From a virus: a stretch of 64,000 nucleotides of DNA. The position numbers and the translations under genes are program-made. Numbering within the stretch: the first letter of the stretch is position 1; each line of letters opens with the position of its first letter. Below, piece by piece: positions 32,064 to 41,841 of this stretch. The notes beneath the pieces are model-generated. The model did not search any database, was not told the origin of the DNA, and worked only from the letters and a program-made list of their open reading frames with translations. The stretch spans positions 35,620 through 99,619 of IMG/VR virus record IMGVR_UViG_3300025099_003636; one strand, 5' to 3'.

Positions 32064-35000
32064 TTAACATACGCAACCTTCTCCATATAATCTAAATTCA
32101 CCATTTAATTGTGCAAATCCTACTGTTGCTTGTCCTATCGCAAAATTAAGTTCGTATGGTTGTGTGTTTAACATATTTTCTAAACAACCAGTAAGATTTT
32201 GTAAACTAGGTGATGGATTTGCTGTCCCTCCACCAAGTTGTACACAAACTTCAGGATAGTCAGTAAGTATTTGACCTACAAGTGATGCGTAAGTAGTGTG
32301 TGGTGAAACTATTATTGCCCCAGTTGTTCTATGTACAACACCTATTCCAGTAGGTTTCCACCATTTACCGTTTGGTGATGAACAATAAGTAGATATAATA
32401 TTTCCAGTTAATAATGATTCTGGACTTAAAGTTGTTGTATCCATTTTATAATTTTGTAAATCTTGTTCCTGCATATTGTATCTACCAGTAACCGAATTTA
32501 AATAAACATCGTATGGTGAATATTGATTTTCAGGATTACCAAAAAAGTCTATAATTACATTACCTGGTTGTTGTTTTTGTGCCCATTGCCACATATTAGC
32601 TGGTGGTACACCAGTATTCGCTATATTCACATTAGTACGTGGTTGAAGGTTTAGATATCCACCCGCTCCGTACAGGTATTGTAAATTACCATAAAACTCT
32701 AAAGGTATTTGATTGGCACAATTAGTAGAACTAATTTGATTACACGCCCATTCATAACAAACATCTTCACAATCCTGTAGAGCAGTAGTACCAACAAATG
32801 TACCATAACCACCTCCTGGGTCAACACACCCATTTATTGTACAATCATAACTTTCTTCATCTACATCACAACAAGGTGGTATACAAGATGCGTATGTTGG
32901 GTATTGCCCTCCTGGTCCAGCAACTTCTATACAAGTACAATCAACTACAGTACACTCACACTGGTTACTTACTGAACCAATACCTGGCCATGGATGTGTT
33001 GGTGTGTCCCACGTAATACCCTGGTTAGGGTCAGTATCCAACATCATATTCTGTACGTCAGTTAAAGTCATACCAATAAAGAATGGTGTTAGTGTAGGTT
33101 GTGACCCATTTCCTGAAGTTTGGTACGCATCATTTAAGTAGTTTATCACATCATTCCAATTATTAGCGATTGGTGGTTGAGCTTGTAGTGGGTCGTATAT
33201 ACCAAACGGATTACCTAAATTAGGGGCTTCCAAATGTCTATAAAAATAACCGGTTTGTGGGTCTATGCAAGAGTTCGCTCCCACACCAAAGTTAGTATTC
33301 ATTAACCAATATAAATCTACAAAATCTACAAATGGGAAGTTTGTAAGAGAGTAGTTAAGTGCTGTCAGTGAGTCCATTGGTACACCAGGATTCATTTGAA
33401 TTGTTCCAGCTCCACAATTAGGAGAATCTACACCAATAACTTCTTCCACTCCAGGAATACAATTCCATGAGGTCTCTCCGGTACAATTTATTATACAGTC
33501 ATTCCATGTAGGTTCTATACCGTATGGCACATATAAACAAGTACCTATTGTTTGTGGGAAGACTGGTGGTGTACATTCCCACCCCATTGGTGGTGGTGGA
33601 CAACATAGTGGTTGACACGCTTGTTGTGTTTGGTATGTTCCTCCACCAGAAAATAACTCGTAACAATAACATGGTTCCGAACTACAACAATTGTGAGTTT
33701 CAATAACACAACCAAGACCTGTACCCCCTATTTGAGTATCTATTTTATCACAAACAAGTAATACACTGTCGGATGGATTAAATGACACCCCTGCTGTTGT
33801 CGCTGCCCCAGAAAAGGTTTGCCACGTATTATAGGTTTGACCACCATTTACATTAGGGTGTGATATATTTGAGATGTATTGGTATGGCCAGTAGTCTTGT
33901 GTTCCTGGTGTATTCCAATAACAGTCGGTCCAATTTATTGCTGCCCCTATATTGGCTTGTACTTGTGCCCAAGTTAGTGGGTTAATACCTGGTAAAGTAG
34001 GTGTTGCGATAACAACTTTTGATAAACCGAATTGTGTGTTAGCTGAATTAACTCTCCAGTGTTCTAAAGCGTTAAAGTTGTCATTATACATACCTAAGAA
34101 ATTTCTATCTGTACATATAGGTGTATAAGGGGTACTGTTTTGACAATTCCATGACGTACCGGAATTACAACAAATTAATTGACATTCAGTTTGTGATGTA
34201 TATGTACCACTACCATCTAATAATTCAATACAATTACAAGGTGTGTTAGTACAAATACATTCTGTTTTACCGTATTCAATGTATGAAGAACAAAAAGCCG
34301 AATAAGATTGTATTTGTGCTTCTATAGCTGCTGCTGGCATACCAGCTATCAAACCTAATACAGGACCATCTGGTGCTGGATAAGTTTGTAGGGCTGTAAT
34401 AAAACTTGCCCAACTTGTATAGTTATTTCCTTGTATAGCTGAATTATTTAATGTTATTCCTGTTAATTTCCATAATTGACCACCGTTAGGTCCCTCACAA
34501 CCATCTGTACCAAATGGTGGTGCAGTAGACTCATACTGGTAATTACTAAATGTGTCCGTAGGATTATTAATAGCCATATAGTCATAAGCTATAGCTGTTG
34601 TTGGGTATATTGATGGTATTAATGTTAGTCCGTCACAAGTGTTTGCTTGTGTAGTTGTTTGACAACTCCACGTGGTAGCTGTTGCTCCAGTACAACAAAC
34701 TTCTGTTGCTGCTGTAGAAGATGTGTAAGCCCCGTGTGTTTGTGCTGGAAGAGGTAACTCATCTATACAACCAATTAAACATTCTTGTGAATCACATGTA
34801 CACCATTCCCAATTAACATAAGCGTGTGGTCCTGCATTACTTAATACATCTTGCCAACTACTATTATACGTTAATGGTGGTGATACACTACCTACTTGAT
34901 TTAAAGCATCAATAAATGTTGCCCAAGTGTAGTATTGACTATTTAAACCTAGGATTGAGTGGGATACTGATGTGATTCTAGCCCAATGTCCTGCTGTAGC

Positions 35001-38000
35001 CACACATGGATTATTAGGTAATGGTTGGGTTGCCGATATAGTAGGACTAGGATTAAAGTAATTTCCTGTCATATCCCACCTTAAATTACCAAATTGTGTT
35101 GTATGCCAACTAGGGTTATTTGCGATAGCTGTCAATTGACCGTCAGTATCGGAACTGATTATTCCTGTTGATATTGCGTTTAGACAATTAGCGTTAAATG
35201 TCATTCCATCACCAGTGAAACAATACCAATGTTCTTCACAAGAAGCTGTACAAGCTATTTCAGTTAAGTGTGTTGCTCCAGTATTAGGATATTCTGTACA
35301 ACCAGTAACTGGATTAAGTGGTGGTAGTGCTGGTGTAACTATAGGTGTTGGGAAAGTTACTGTACCACAAGGGTTAGCACATTCCCAAGATTTACAATCT
35401 GCTGTACAAGCTGAATAAGAAGCGTCTGTACCTACAGTTTGGGATAGGGTATTATAATATGTTCCTCCCGTACCTATTTGTGCTATACAACCATTCCAAG
35501 TAGATAACGTACCATACGATTGGTTATATTCTTCACAATTCCATGATGTACATAATCTGTAACAATCACTACTATCTGTAAAAGTACCTCCGGTACCACC
35601 TAATGGATTAGGGTAATATGAACCTGATGGTGCTGATGTTAAACCGTTATGAGCAAACATTTGTGGGTTAGGGAAGTTATAGTCATGACATCCAGAATCA
35701 GTAGAACAACTATATGATAAACAAGGTGTCTCAAAGTTAGGGTTGTTACATTGGTCCCATGTCATAGTACCTACAGCTGATAAAGTACAACCAGTATCTG
35801 TACACGCGTATAGTTGTTGTGGTGGTACACAATTACAACTACAACAATCTAGAATTAAATTAGTACAAGTTTCACAAGAATATGGATGTGTTATTGATTG
35901 ATTCCATAATGTTTCAGCTGAAACACAGCCTACTGTAAGACTAGAGCTTGTTTGTGTTAAGAATGTACCTAAATCTGATTGAAACTGAACTGAGTTAAAT
36001 GGTAAAAAGTCTACATTATACCCCCACCCTTTAGCTGCTAAATGTCCAGTACCTGCAGAGTAGTATGGGTTTGTAACACTTAACATGTGTAGGTCAGCTA
36101 TACCACATAATGCTGGTACTCCTCCTTGAAGCCCTCCTGAACCTGCTGTTCTAGGGTATGTAGTTGCTGAAAATGTCCCATTAGGTATTGGTTGGTCACC
36201 AGGTGTTATTGACGCGACAACTTGTAAAGCAAAAGTTTTTTTAGAATCTTGTTGTCCTTGATTAAAGATGTTTGAACATTCTATTGGGTATACAAAACCT
36301 TGTGTACTTCCACCAGACACTGTTACTGCAGCGTACGTACTTGTCCAAGCTGTATAATCTTCTGTCCATCCAGATGTTGGTTGGTAGTGTGAAACATTAC
36401 TTCCACCAGAAAATGGTGGCATATTACCTATAATACCACTACCACCATGATATCTACCAGCACCATTATCTATATATGCTACACCATCCGCTTCATCAAT
36501 AAAATTAATTATTAAAGTTTTTCCAGTTACTGATGTTGTTGGTGGTAAACCTTTAGTTGTTACATTACCTATACCAAATATACTTTGTGTTCCCGCTACC
36601 ATATTGTCGTACCAATTACTAGCTTGTGCAGTTGTTGCTGCCCATTGTATAACTTGTAAGTTTTGTAAATTATTTAATAAATTAGGTGTTTGTAAACCAT
36701 TCTTAACTGAACCACTATAAACTGAACTACCCCAGTCCAACCAACGTTCATCATCAATAGCAATGTGGTATGTGTTTCCTGTATGTCCTGGTATTGTGTT
36801 TATCCAGGCTACCAAAGAATTGTGTGCGTTTTGAACACAGTTAAGGGTTAAAGAAGAGGTGTCATAAAAAGCGTATATGTTAGTATCTGTACTTACATTA
36901 TTTTGGTCACACCCCCAACCGAAACAAACATCTTTACATAATTGTTCAGTTAGGTAATTATTAACACCAACTACGAAATTACCGGCTTGTTCTACACAAC
37001 CACCTACTTGACATTGGAACCATTTACAGGTCGTGTCTGCCGTACATGCAGCTTCAGTACTAAATGTGTGTGCAGTATTAGGATAAGAGGTACATGGTAT
37101 TGATGGACCACAATCCCAAGAAACACAGGTGGCTGTACATGCACTCTCCGCTGAAAAGGTTTGTCCACTACCAATATGTTCAATACAAGCATTTTGTGTA
37201 AACATAACGTTTTGTGGTGTATAACTACACTGCCATGATGTACAACCTGTTTGACAATCTATAAGGTCTGTAAAAGTACCTCCGGTACCACCTAATGGTG
37301 AGTTATAAGAATCACAACCAAGTGTAGTACAACTCCATGACTGACATGATGCTGTACAAGCTGAATAAGTTTCATAAGTACCACCAGTACTGTTTAATAT
37401 ACATCCTGTAGAAGTACATTCATACATAGGACTACAAACATCTAAACAGTCGGTTTGAGATGAATATGGGAAACTAGTAGATGTAGAAGTTGCTGCTGAT
37501 GTACAACCAGTTGCAACTGTAACTGTCCCTCCTTGAACAAAAGAATTTAAGTCGGTTTGGAATTGTGTAAAAGTATATGTTGGGAATTCTACATTGGTAC
37601 CGAACCCCATTTGGTCTAATCCACCATATCCTGCATCCCAATAAGGATTATTAGTTTCTAATTCTGTTAAGTTTGCGATAGAACATAATCCAGGAACACT
37701 TCCACTTGCTCCACCCGCAGATGACATTCTTGGTGCCGTACCAGCTGACCATAAACCATTTAATGCGTATGGTAGTCCACTACCAGGATTAATGTATTGG
37801 TCCATATTACCACTACTGATGGACGCTAATACTGATAAAGCCATATGTTTGAATACCATTTTTGTACCACTACCCCAGTAGGAATAATTTACTGGTTTGG
37901 TTGGGTACACAAAAGTAGCTACACTACCATTATTAGTTTGTACATCATTCCATATTGTTAACCATCTATTGTAGTCGTTTTGGAATGGTGCTGTTGGTTC

Positions 38001-40931
38001 CATTTGATTTGCAGCAACCGCCGCAAAAGAAGGTGTATCACTGGCTATTCTATCAACATCATAGTATATTCCTGTATTACCTAATTCGTTATATGCCCAA
38101 GCTGGTCCGGAAGGCCAACCATCAGATTCATCAGCAAAAATTACGTTTAATACTGGAACACTATAATCTGGTGATGTAAAACTACCACCCGCGTAAGGTG
38201 GGAACCCTCTAAATGAATATAATCCGGTATTTATACCATTACCAGCAGTACTTACGTTAAATCCAGTAGGGAATGATGATGGGTCCATATTATCAAACCA
38301 ATATGCACCATTAGGTTGTGATTGACCCCAAGCTATAACTTTCAACCATCTAGGAAATGATGAACCACCTAGATTAGCGTTCCAACCACCAGATACCCCA
38401 TTAGGAGAATAAATAGGTATACCTGCTTGAGTTCTTAAACCATATGATGTTGGTTGTTGGAATGGAATCCCTGCCCAACCTAACCATCTTTCATTATTAA
38501 TTGGTGTATGGTAAATTTTACCTGTCCACCCAGGTATTGTGGTGGTCCATTGCATTATGGCATCATGAGCTGTTGTTGTATTAGTAAAGCTCATAGATGT
38601 TGTATCGTAATATACGTATATGTCTGTATTTTGTGCTACACTTTGTTCATTACAAACCCAGGAAATACATGGGGTACTAGCTGTTGCAGCTGTACATGCT
38701 GTTAATGCTGCAGCTTGGGTTGCACCTGTAAATGTACCACCAGTACCGTAGTAAGGTATGTTGAATGGTTCACAAGTAGGGTCATCCCCCACACAAGATA
38801 TTTCATAAGAAAAACAAGATGCTGTACATAAGGCTTGTGTTTCATATGTTCCGCCCGAACCTATTTGTGGTAAACAACCATTGGCTGTACAATTCCAAGT
38901 TTCACAAGGAGATTCTTGACATTGGGTTAGTGAAGTATAAGTAAAGTTTGTTGAGGTTCCTGTTATACACCCGTTTTCACCACAAAGCCAGTATGGTGGT
39001 ATACAAAGTTCGTCACAATCATCCGCTACCGTAAAAGTGCCTGTCTGTCCAGTACCTGCTAATTCTAAACAACCAAAAGTAACACTATTACAAGAGTAAG
39101 ATACACAACTTGCCGTACATGACTCAAGAGTACTAAATTGTCCTGCTGGTACGGTGGTAGATGAATATACTGATTCACAACCATTAATGGTACAATTATA
39201 TGTATAAGAACTTGGATATACACAATCAACGGGTTGTGAAGCACCATTAAACGATAACAGTTGACCCCCAGTACATTCCATGGATGGTGAAGTATTGAAA
39301 TTTGCAGCACCATCTAGATGAAACTTGTCCTGTAACTGAACACCTGCAGCCGTCCAGAAATAATATTGTACATCAATACCAAAACTAGTATCAACATTAA
39401 TTGGTGTGTTTTCTACACCAAAGAAATCAAACTCTGGATGTGTAACTGCAGCTGAATATCTTTTTGGCATTTCAGGCGTCTGTCCATTGTCGGCTGCACC
39501 TGCCAGTAAGTAGTATAGTGTTGACGATGGTTCTTTAACTATAGCCGCAGACAGAATACCAGATGATGTTCCTACTGGAATTGCACCTGGTGTAGTCTGA
39601 CTTCCCAATTGTTGTAGTCCTGCTGGTAATTGTTGTGCACAAGGTACGGAATTAACAATAAAATTATCTAAATCTACTACATATTTTACAAGTGATTTTC
39701 CTTGAGGCATTCTGTCGTCCCATAACTGAGGTTGGTCTGTGTAATAATTTATGACTGATACTGCTACGGTTGGTTGACCTCCTTGTGATGGGTCAGAAGC
39801 TATAAATGTTAAATCACCCTGTGATTTAACAGTTTGGAATTGGTCCGATATTCCGGTACTTGACGCTCCTTGTAGTAATGGGTAATTTAAATCAATAATT
39901 TTTTGGGCTACAACAGTATAAATTTTGTAGTCTGTTTCACGAGAACAAATCGCCCAACCCAACTCTAAATCTATACCCTGATTGGCTACATAGGCGTCTC
40001 TTGCCGATTGTTCAAGTTGGGCATTAGTTACATCAGTATATGTCCCCGAAGTATTATTATGTGGTGTAGCTCCGTAAGGATTAGCTGGGTTTTCTGAAGA
40101 AAAAATAGTTGGTCCTATGTAATTGTTATCTAATCTTACATAGTAGATATTACCCATTTTGTCATCCACTAAAACTTCGTTATCACTAATATAACCTATA
40201 GAGTGATATATACCCATCTCACCCTCCATAAAATTGGTCCCTAACATAGATTTTCCTAGAGGTACATCTACTTTTTGAGCACTTGCATCATTGGAGAGAC
40301 CAATTAATTGTCCATATTCATCAACTAATCTGTATGTTCTGAATGGTTTTTTTTGGAATGAGGATGGGGTCTCGGAAGTGTATGAATAACTATATTGGTT
40401 TAGTGTTAGTGTTTGATAACCACAATTCGCTCCATTACCAGCAAAATCCATACACACACTACAGGAGTCTCCATTACCAGAATTATATTGCGGTCCTCCA
40501 GGGTTAGGAGCACCTGCACCAAGATGAACCTGGTTTCTACCTTTAATACCAACTGTACATCCAACCGTAAATGTACTATTACCCATACCAATATCAGGAC
40601 TCCTATGAGGTATTGTATCAGCAAAGTACACATTATTATCTGTTACATCATAAGTCCATAACCTACTTAAAGGAGCACCAGACGTTGCAGTGTAACCTAG
40701 AGTTTCGTTACAAGGTAAAGCTGGTGTTCCATTACCACAGACATTTATGCCATCCCAAGTAAAAAGATTTAAGTGCTTAAGGTTGTCAATATATCTTGTT
40801 AGGGTAGCATCAGTATACCTAGGTTCTGTGTTATTAAATCCGAGAGGACCGAAATTTGAGTAGTTATTACCTCCAGGGCCGGTAGATGTTCCACCATTAT
40901 CATTTACTAGAACCCAACATTTATTTGACAT
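32064..40931 (-). CDS. Giant cysteine-repeat protein with two vWA-like domains (adhesin or fibre candidate)
   Basis: 2955 residues. Residues 1-580 are a non-repetitive N-terminal region. Then at least fifteen units follow the pattern W-x-C, a variable stretch, G-C-x(4-8)-G-x-G-G-T-[YF], x(5-8), C-x-x-x-C. Two related domains of about 320-370 residues interrupt them, near 770-1140 (YVYYDTTSMSF) and 1350-1665 (YAFYDTSSLTL). Both also share IYH, ERWL and [FI]-x-[DE]-E-x-D-G and look like von Willebrand A folds. The last 1000 residues are longer repeats with T-C-x-C-I-E/C-x-E segments. There is no signal peptide, so a virion fibre is more likely than a secreted protein. A 31-bp identical DNA repeat occurs at 35577 and 37268. 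Confidence 0.75.
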   Translation of the reverse strand: MSNKCWVLVNDNGGTSTGPGGNNYSNFGPLGFNNTEPRYTDATLTRYIDNLKHLNLFTWDGINVCGNGTPALPCNETLGYTATSGAPLSRLWTYDVTDNNVYFADTIPHRSPDIGMGNSTFTVGCTVGIKGRNQVHLGAGAPNPGGPQYNSGNGDSCSVCMDFAGNGANCGYQTLTLNQYSYSYTSETPSSFQKKPFRTYRLVDEYGQLIGLSNDASAQKVDVPLGKSMLGTNFMEGEMGIYHSIGYISDNEVLVDDKMGNIYYVRLDNNYIGPTIFSSENPANPYGATPHNNTSGTYTDVTNAQLEQSARDAYVANQGIDLELGWAICSRETDYKIYTVVAQKIIDLNYPLLQGASSTGISDQFQTVKSQGDLTFIASDPSQGGQPTVAVSVINYYTDQPQLWDDRMPQGKSLVKYVVDLDNFIVNSVPCAQQLPAGLQQLGSQTTPGAIPVGTSSGILSAAIVKEPSSTLYYLLAGAADNGQTPEMPKRYSAAVTHPEFDFFGVENTPINVDTSFGIDVQYYFWTAAGVQLQDKFHLDGAANFNTSPSMECTGGQLLSFNGASQPVDCVYPSSYTYNCTINGCESVYSSTTVPAGQFSTLESCTASCVSYSCNSVTFGCLELAGTGQTGTFTVADDCDELCIPPYWLCGENGCITGTSTNFTYTSLTQCQESPCETWNCTANGCLPQIGSGGTYETQALCTASCFSYEISCVGDDPTCEPFNIPYYGTGGTFTGATQAAALTACTAATASTPCISWVCNEQSVAQNTDIYVYYDTTSMSFTNTTTAHDAIMQWTTTIPGWTGKIYHTPINNERWLGWAGIPFQQPTSYGLRTQAGIPIYSPNGVSGGWNANLGGSSFPRWLKVIAWGQSQPNGAYWFDNMDPSSFPTGFNVSTAGNGINTGLYSFRGFPPYAGGSFTSPDYSVPVLNVIFADESDGWPSGPAWAYNELGNTGIYYDVDRIASDTPSFAAVAANQMEPTAPFQNDYNRWLTIWNDVQTNNGSVATFVYPTKPVNYSYWGSGTKMVFKHMALSVLASISSGNMDQYINPGSGLPYALNGLWSAGTAPRMSSAGGASGSVPGLCSIANLTELETNNPYWDAGYGGLDQMGFGTNVEFPTYTFTQFQTDLNSFVQGGTVTVATGCTSAATSTSTSFPYSSQTDCLDVCSPMYECTSTGCILNSTGGTYETYSACTASCQSWSCTTLGCDSYNSPLGGTGGTFTDLIDCQTGCTSWQCSYTPQNVMFTQNACIEHIGSGQTFSAESACTATCVSWDCGPSIPCTSYPNTAHTFSTEAACTADTTCKWFQCQVGGCVEQAGNFVVGVNNYLTEQLCKDVCFGWGCDQNNVSTDTNIYAFYDTSSLTLNCVQNAHNSLVAWINTIPGHTGNTYHIAIDDERWLDWGSSVYSGSVKNGLQTPNLLNNLQNLQVIQWAATTAQASNWYDNMVAGTQSIFGIGNVTTKGLPPTTSVTGKTLIINFIDEADGVAYIDNGAGRYHGGSGIIGNMPPFSGGSNVSHYQPTSGWTEDYTAWTSTYAAVTVSGGSTQGFVYPIECSNIFNQGQQDSKKTFALQVVASITPGDQPIPNGTFSATTYPRTAGSGGLQGGVPALCGIADLHMLSVTNPYYSAGTGHLAAKGWGYNVDFLPFNSVQFQSDLGTFLTQTSSSLTVGCVSAETLWNQSITHPYSCETCTNLILDCCSCNCVPPQQLYACTDTGCTLSAVGTMTWDQCNNPNFETPCLSYSCSTDSGCHDYNFPNPQMFAHNGLTSAPSGSYYPNPLGGTGGTFTDSSDCYRLCTSWNCEEYNQSYGTLSTWNGCIAQIGTGGTYYNTLSQTVGTDASYSACTADCKSWECANPCGTVTFPTPIVTPALPPLNPVTGCTEYPNTGATHLTEIACTASCEEHWYCFTGDGMTFNANCLNAISTGIISSDTDGQLTAIANNPSWHTTQFGNLRWDMTGNYFNPSPTISATQPLPNNPCVATAGHWARITSVSHSILGLNSQYYTWATFIDALNQVGSVSPPLTYNSSWQDVLSNAGPHAYVNWEWCTCDSQECLIGCIDELPLPAQTHGAYTSSTAATEVCCTGATATTWSCQTTTQANTCDGLTLIPSIYPTTAIAYDYMAINNPTDTFSNYQYESTAPPFGTDGCEGPNGGQLWKLTGITLNNSAIQGNNYTSWASFITALQTYPAPDGPVLGLIAGMPAAAIEAQIQSYSAFCSSYIEYGKTECICTNTPCNCIELLDGSGTYTSQTECQLICCNSGTSWNCQNSTPYTPICTDRNFLGMYNDNFNALEHWRVNSANTQFGLSKVVIATPTLPGINPLTWAQVQANIGAAINWTDCYWNTPGTQDYWPYQYISNISHPNVNGGQTYNTWQTFSGAATTAGVSFNPSDSVLLVCDKIDTQIGGTGLGCVIETHNCCSSEPCYCYELFSGGGTYQTQQACQPLCCPPPPMGWECTPPVFPQTIGTCLYVPYGIEPTWNDCIINCTGETSWNCIPGVEEVIGVDSPNCGAGTIQMNPGVPMDSLTALNYSLTNFPFVDFVDLYWLMNTNFGVGANSCIDPQTGYFYRHLEAPNLGNPFGIYDPLQAQPPIANNWNDVINYLNDAYQTSGNGSQPTLTPFFIGMTLTDVQNMMLDTDPNQGITWDTPTHPWPGIGSVSNQCECTVVDCTCIEVAGPGGQYPTYASCIPPCCDVDEESYDCTINGCVDPGGGYGTFVGTTALQDCEDVCYEWACNQISSTNCANQIPLEFYGNLQYLYGAGGYLNLQPRTNVNIANTGVPPANMWQWAQKQQPGNVIIDFFGNPENQYSPYDVYLNSVTGRYNMQEQDLQNYKMDTTTLSPESLLTGNIISTYCSSPNGKWWKPTGIGVVHRTTGAIIVSPHTTYASLVGQILTDYPEVCVQLGGGTANPSPSLQNLTGCLENMLNTQPYELNFAIGQATVGFAQLNGEFRLYGEGCVC

Positions 40932-40976
40932 AGTTTATATTTGTTTAAATTTTATAGGATAGTATCCGTTATAAAA

Positions 40977-41013
40977 TAAATATCCCAAACATTGAGTTTA
41001 GGATATTTTACAA
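40977..41013 (-). terminator. Hairpin terminator after the lipoprotein gene
   Basis: Minus strand: AAATATCC pairs with GGATATTT, with TAAAC/GTTTG extending the stem, followed by an A/T-rich tail. Confidence 0.55.
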
Positions 41014-41032
41014 ATCAAACTTTTTCTTTATT

Positions 41033-41740
41033 TTAAATTTCTTCTAGTATTAAGTATAAATAACTGTTCCAAATTATTCCCGCGTGTGAACCTGCTTGTG
41101 TTATTTCTAATTTAAATCCACCATTCCCATCTTCAATAACATCCATATATGTTGTCCAACTTAACCACACACCATTACAAGTTAATGTTCTTAAATCCAT
41201 AGTTAATGTACCCATATTATATGTGTAATTATCAACATACATTGTCATAAAATTAGGAGCGAAATCATAAGCGTGTGCTGGTGAACCAGTACTATTTGTT
41301 GGGTAGACATTAACTGTGAATATGTCGTTTCCTTCTCCATAATAATCATCATTAAAACTTATTGTACTACTGGATAAAATACTATAAGGGTTTGAGGTAT
41401 ATGAATATGATGTGTCAACGTGTGATGAAGTCACTTCACTACAATTAATTTCAAATCCTGATTCTACTATCTTCCAAGTTTTACCGTCACCAATAAATGT
41501 AGTGGAGGTTGTGTTAGTGTTTGTGTTATTTGATACCACGTAATCTGTAGCTAACAATTCTTCTTCAACATTTTGTATTGTAACTGTGTCACCATCAACA
41601 ATAGTTATTGTATCGTTATTGGTATTAACATTTATTTGTGTGTTTGGATTTGGTGGGATAGGTTGTAATAAGTCGTCTTCTTTTTGGCAAGATGTCATTA
41701 CTACTAATAGTGTCGCTAAACTTAAAAGATATTTTTTCAT
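41033..41740 (-). CDS. Surface lipoprotein with Bacteroidota export signal
   Basis: 235 residues. The signal peptide MKKYLLSLATLLVVMTSC ends in a lipobox with Cys18. The mature start CQKEDD fits the lipoprotein export signal C-x-K-[DE]-[DE], which sends Bacteroidota lipoproteins to the cell surface. Residues 25-95 are a Thr/Asn-rich linker. The remaining domain is all-beta with a lipocalin-like look (TWKIVESGFEINC, FTVNVYP, GTLTMDLRTLTC, GFKLEITQAG). It has its own promoter and terminator. A receptor-masking or superinfection-exclusion role is inferred by analogy with lipoproteins such as T5 Llp. Confidence 0.8.
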   Translation of the reverse strand: MKKYLLSLATLLVVMTSCQKEDDLLQPIPPNPNTQINVNTNNDTITIVDGDTVTIQNVEEELLATDYVVSNNTNTNTTSTTFIGDGKTWKIVESGFEINCSEVTSSHVDTSYSYTSNPYSILSSSTISFNDDYYGEGNDIFTVNVYPTNSTGSPAHAYDFAPNFMTMYVDNYTYNMGTLTMDLRTLTCNGVWLSWTTYMDVIEDGNGGFKLEITQAGSHAGIIWNSYLYLILEEI

Positions 41741-41785
41741 AGTATTTAGTGGGTTTTAAAGATTAATTACTTTTTATTTGTAGTA

Positions 41786-41793
41786 CAAAGATA
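41786..41793 (-). promoter_or_regulatory. -7 box for the lipoprotein gene
   Basis: TATCTTTG on the minus strand gives a leader of about 40 nt. No good TTTG -33 box is visible at the usual distance. Confidence 0.5.
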
Positions 41794-41841
41794 ATAAAAA
41801 ATAATTAAATAGAGAAGGAAATATAACTTTTTTTTTAAGTG

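Noticed and set aside
38508-38705. Cys-rich plus-strand frame opposite the giant gene
   Set aside because: Antisense shadow of the minus-strand repeat coding sequence, without its own promoter or start context.
32064-40931. CRISPR-like repetition in the giant gene
   Set aside because: The repeats are codon-level echoes of cysteine-rich protein units, irregular in spacing and inside one long reading frame.
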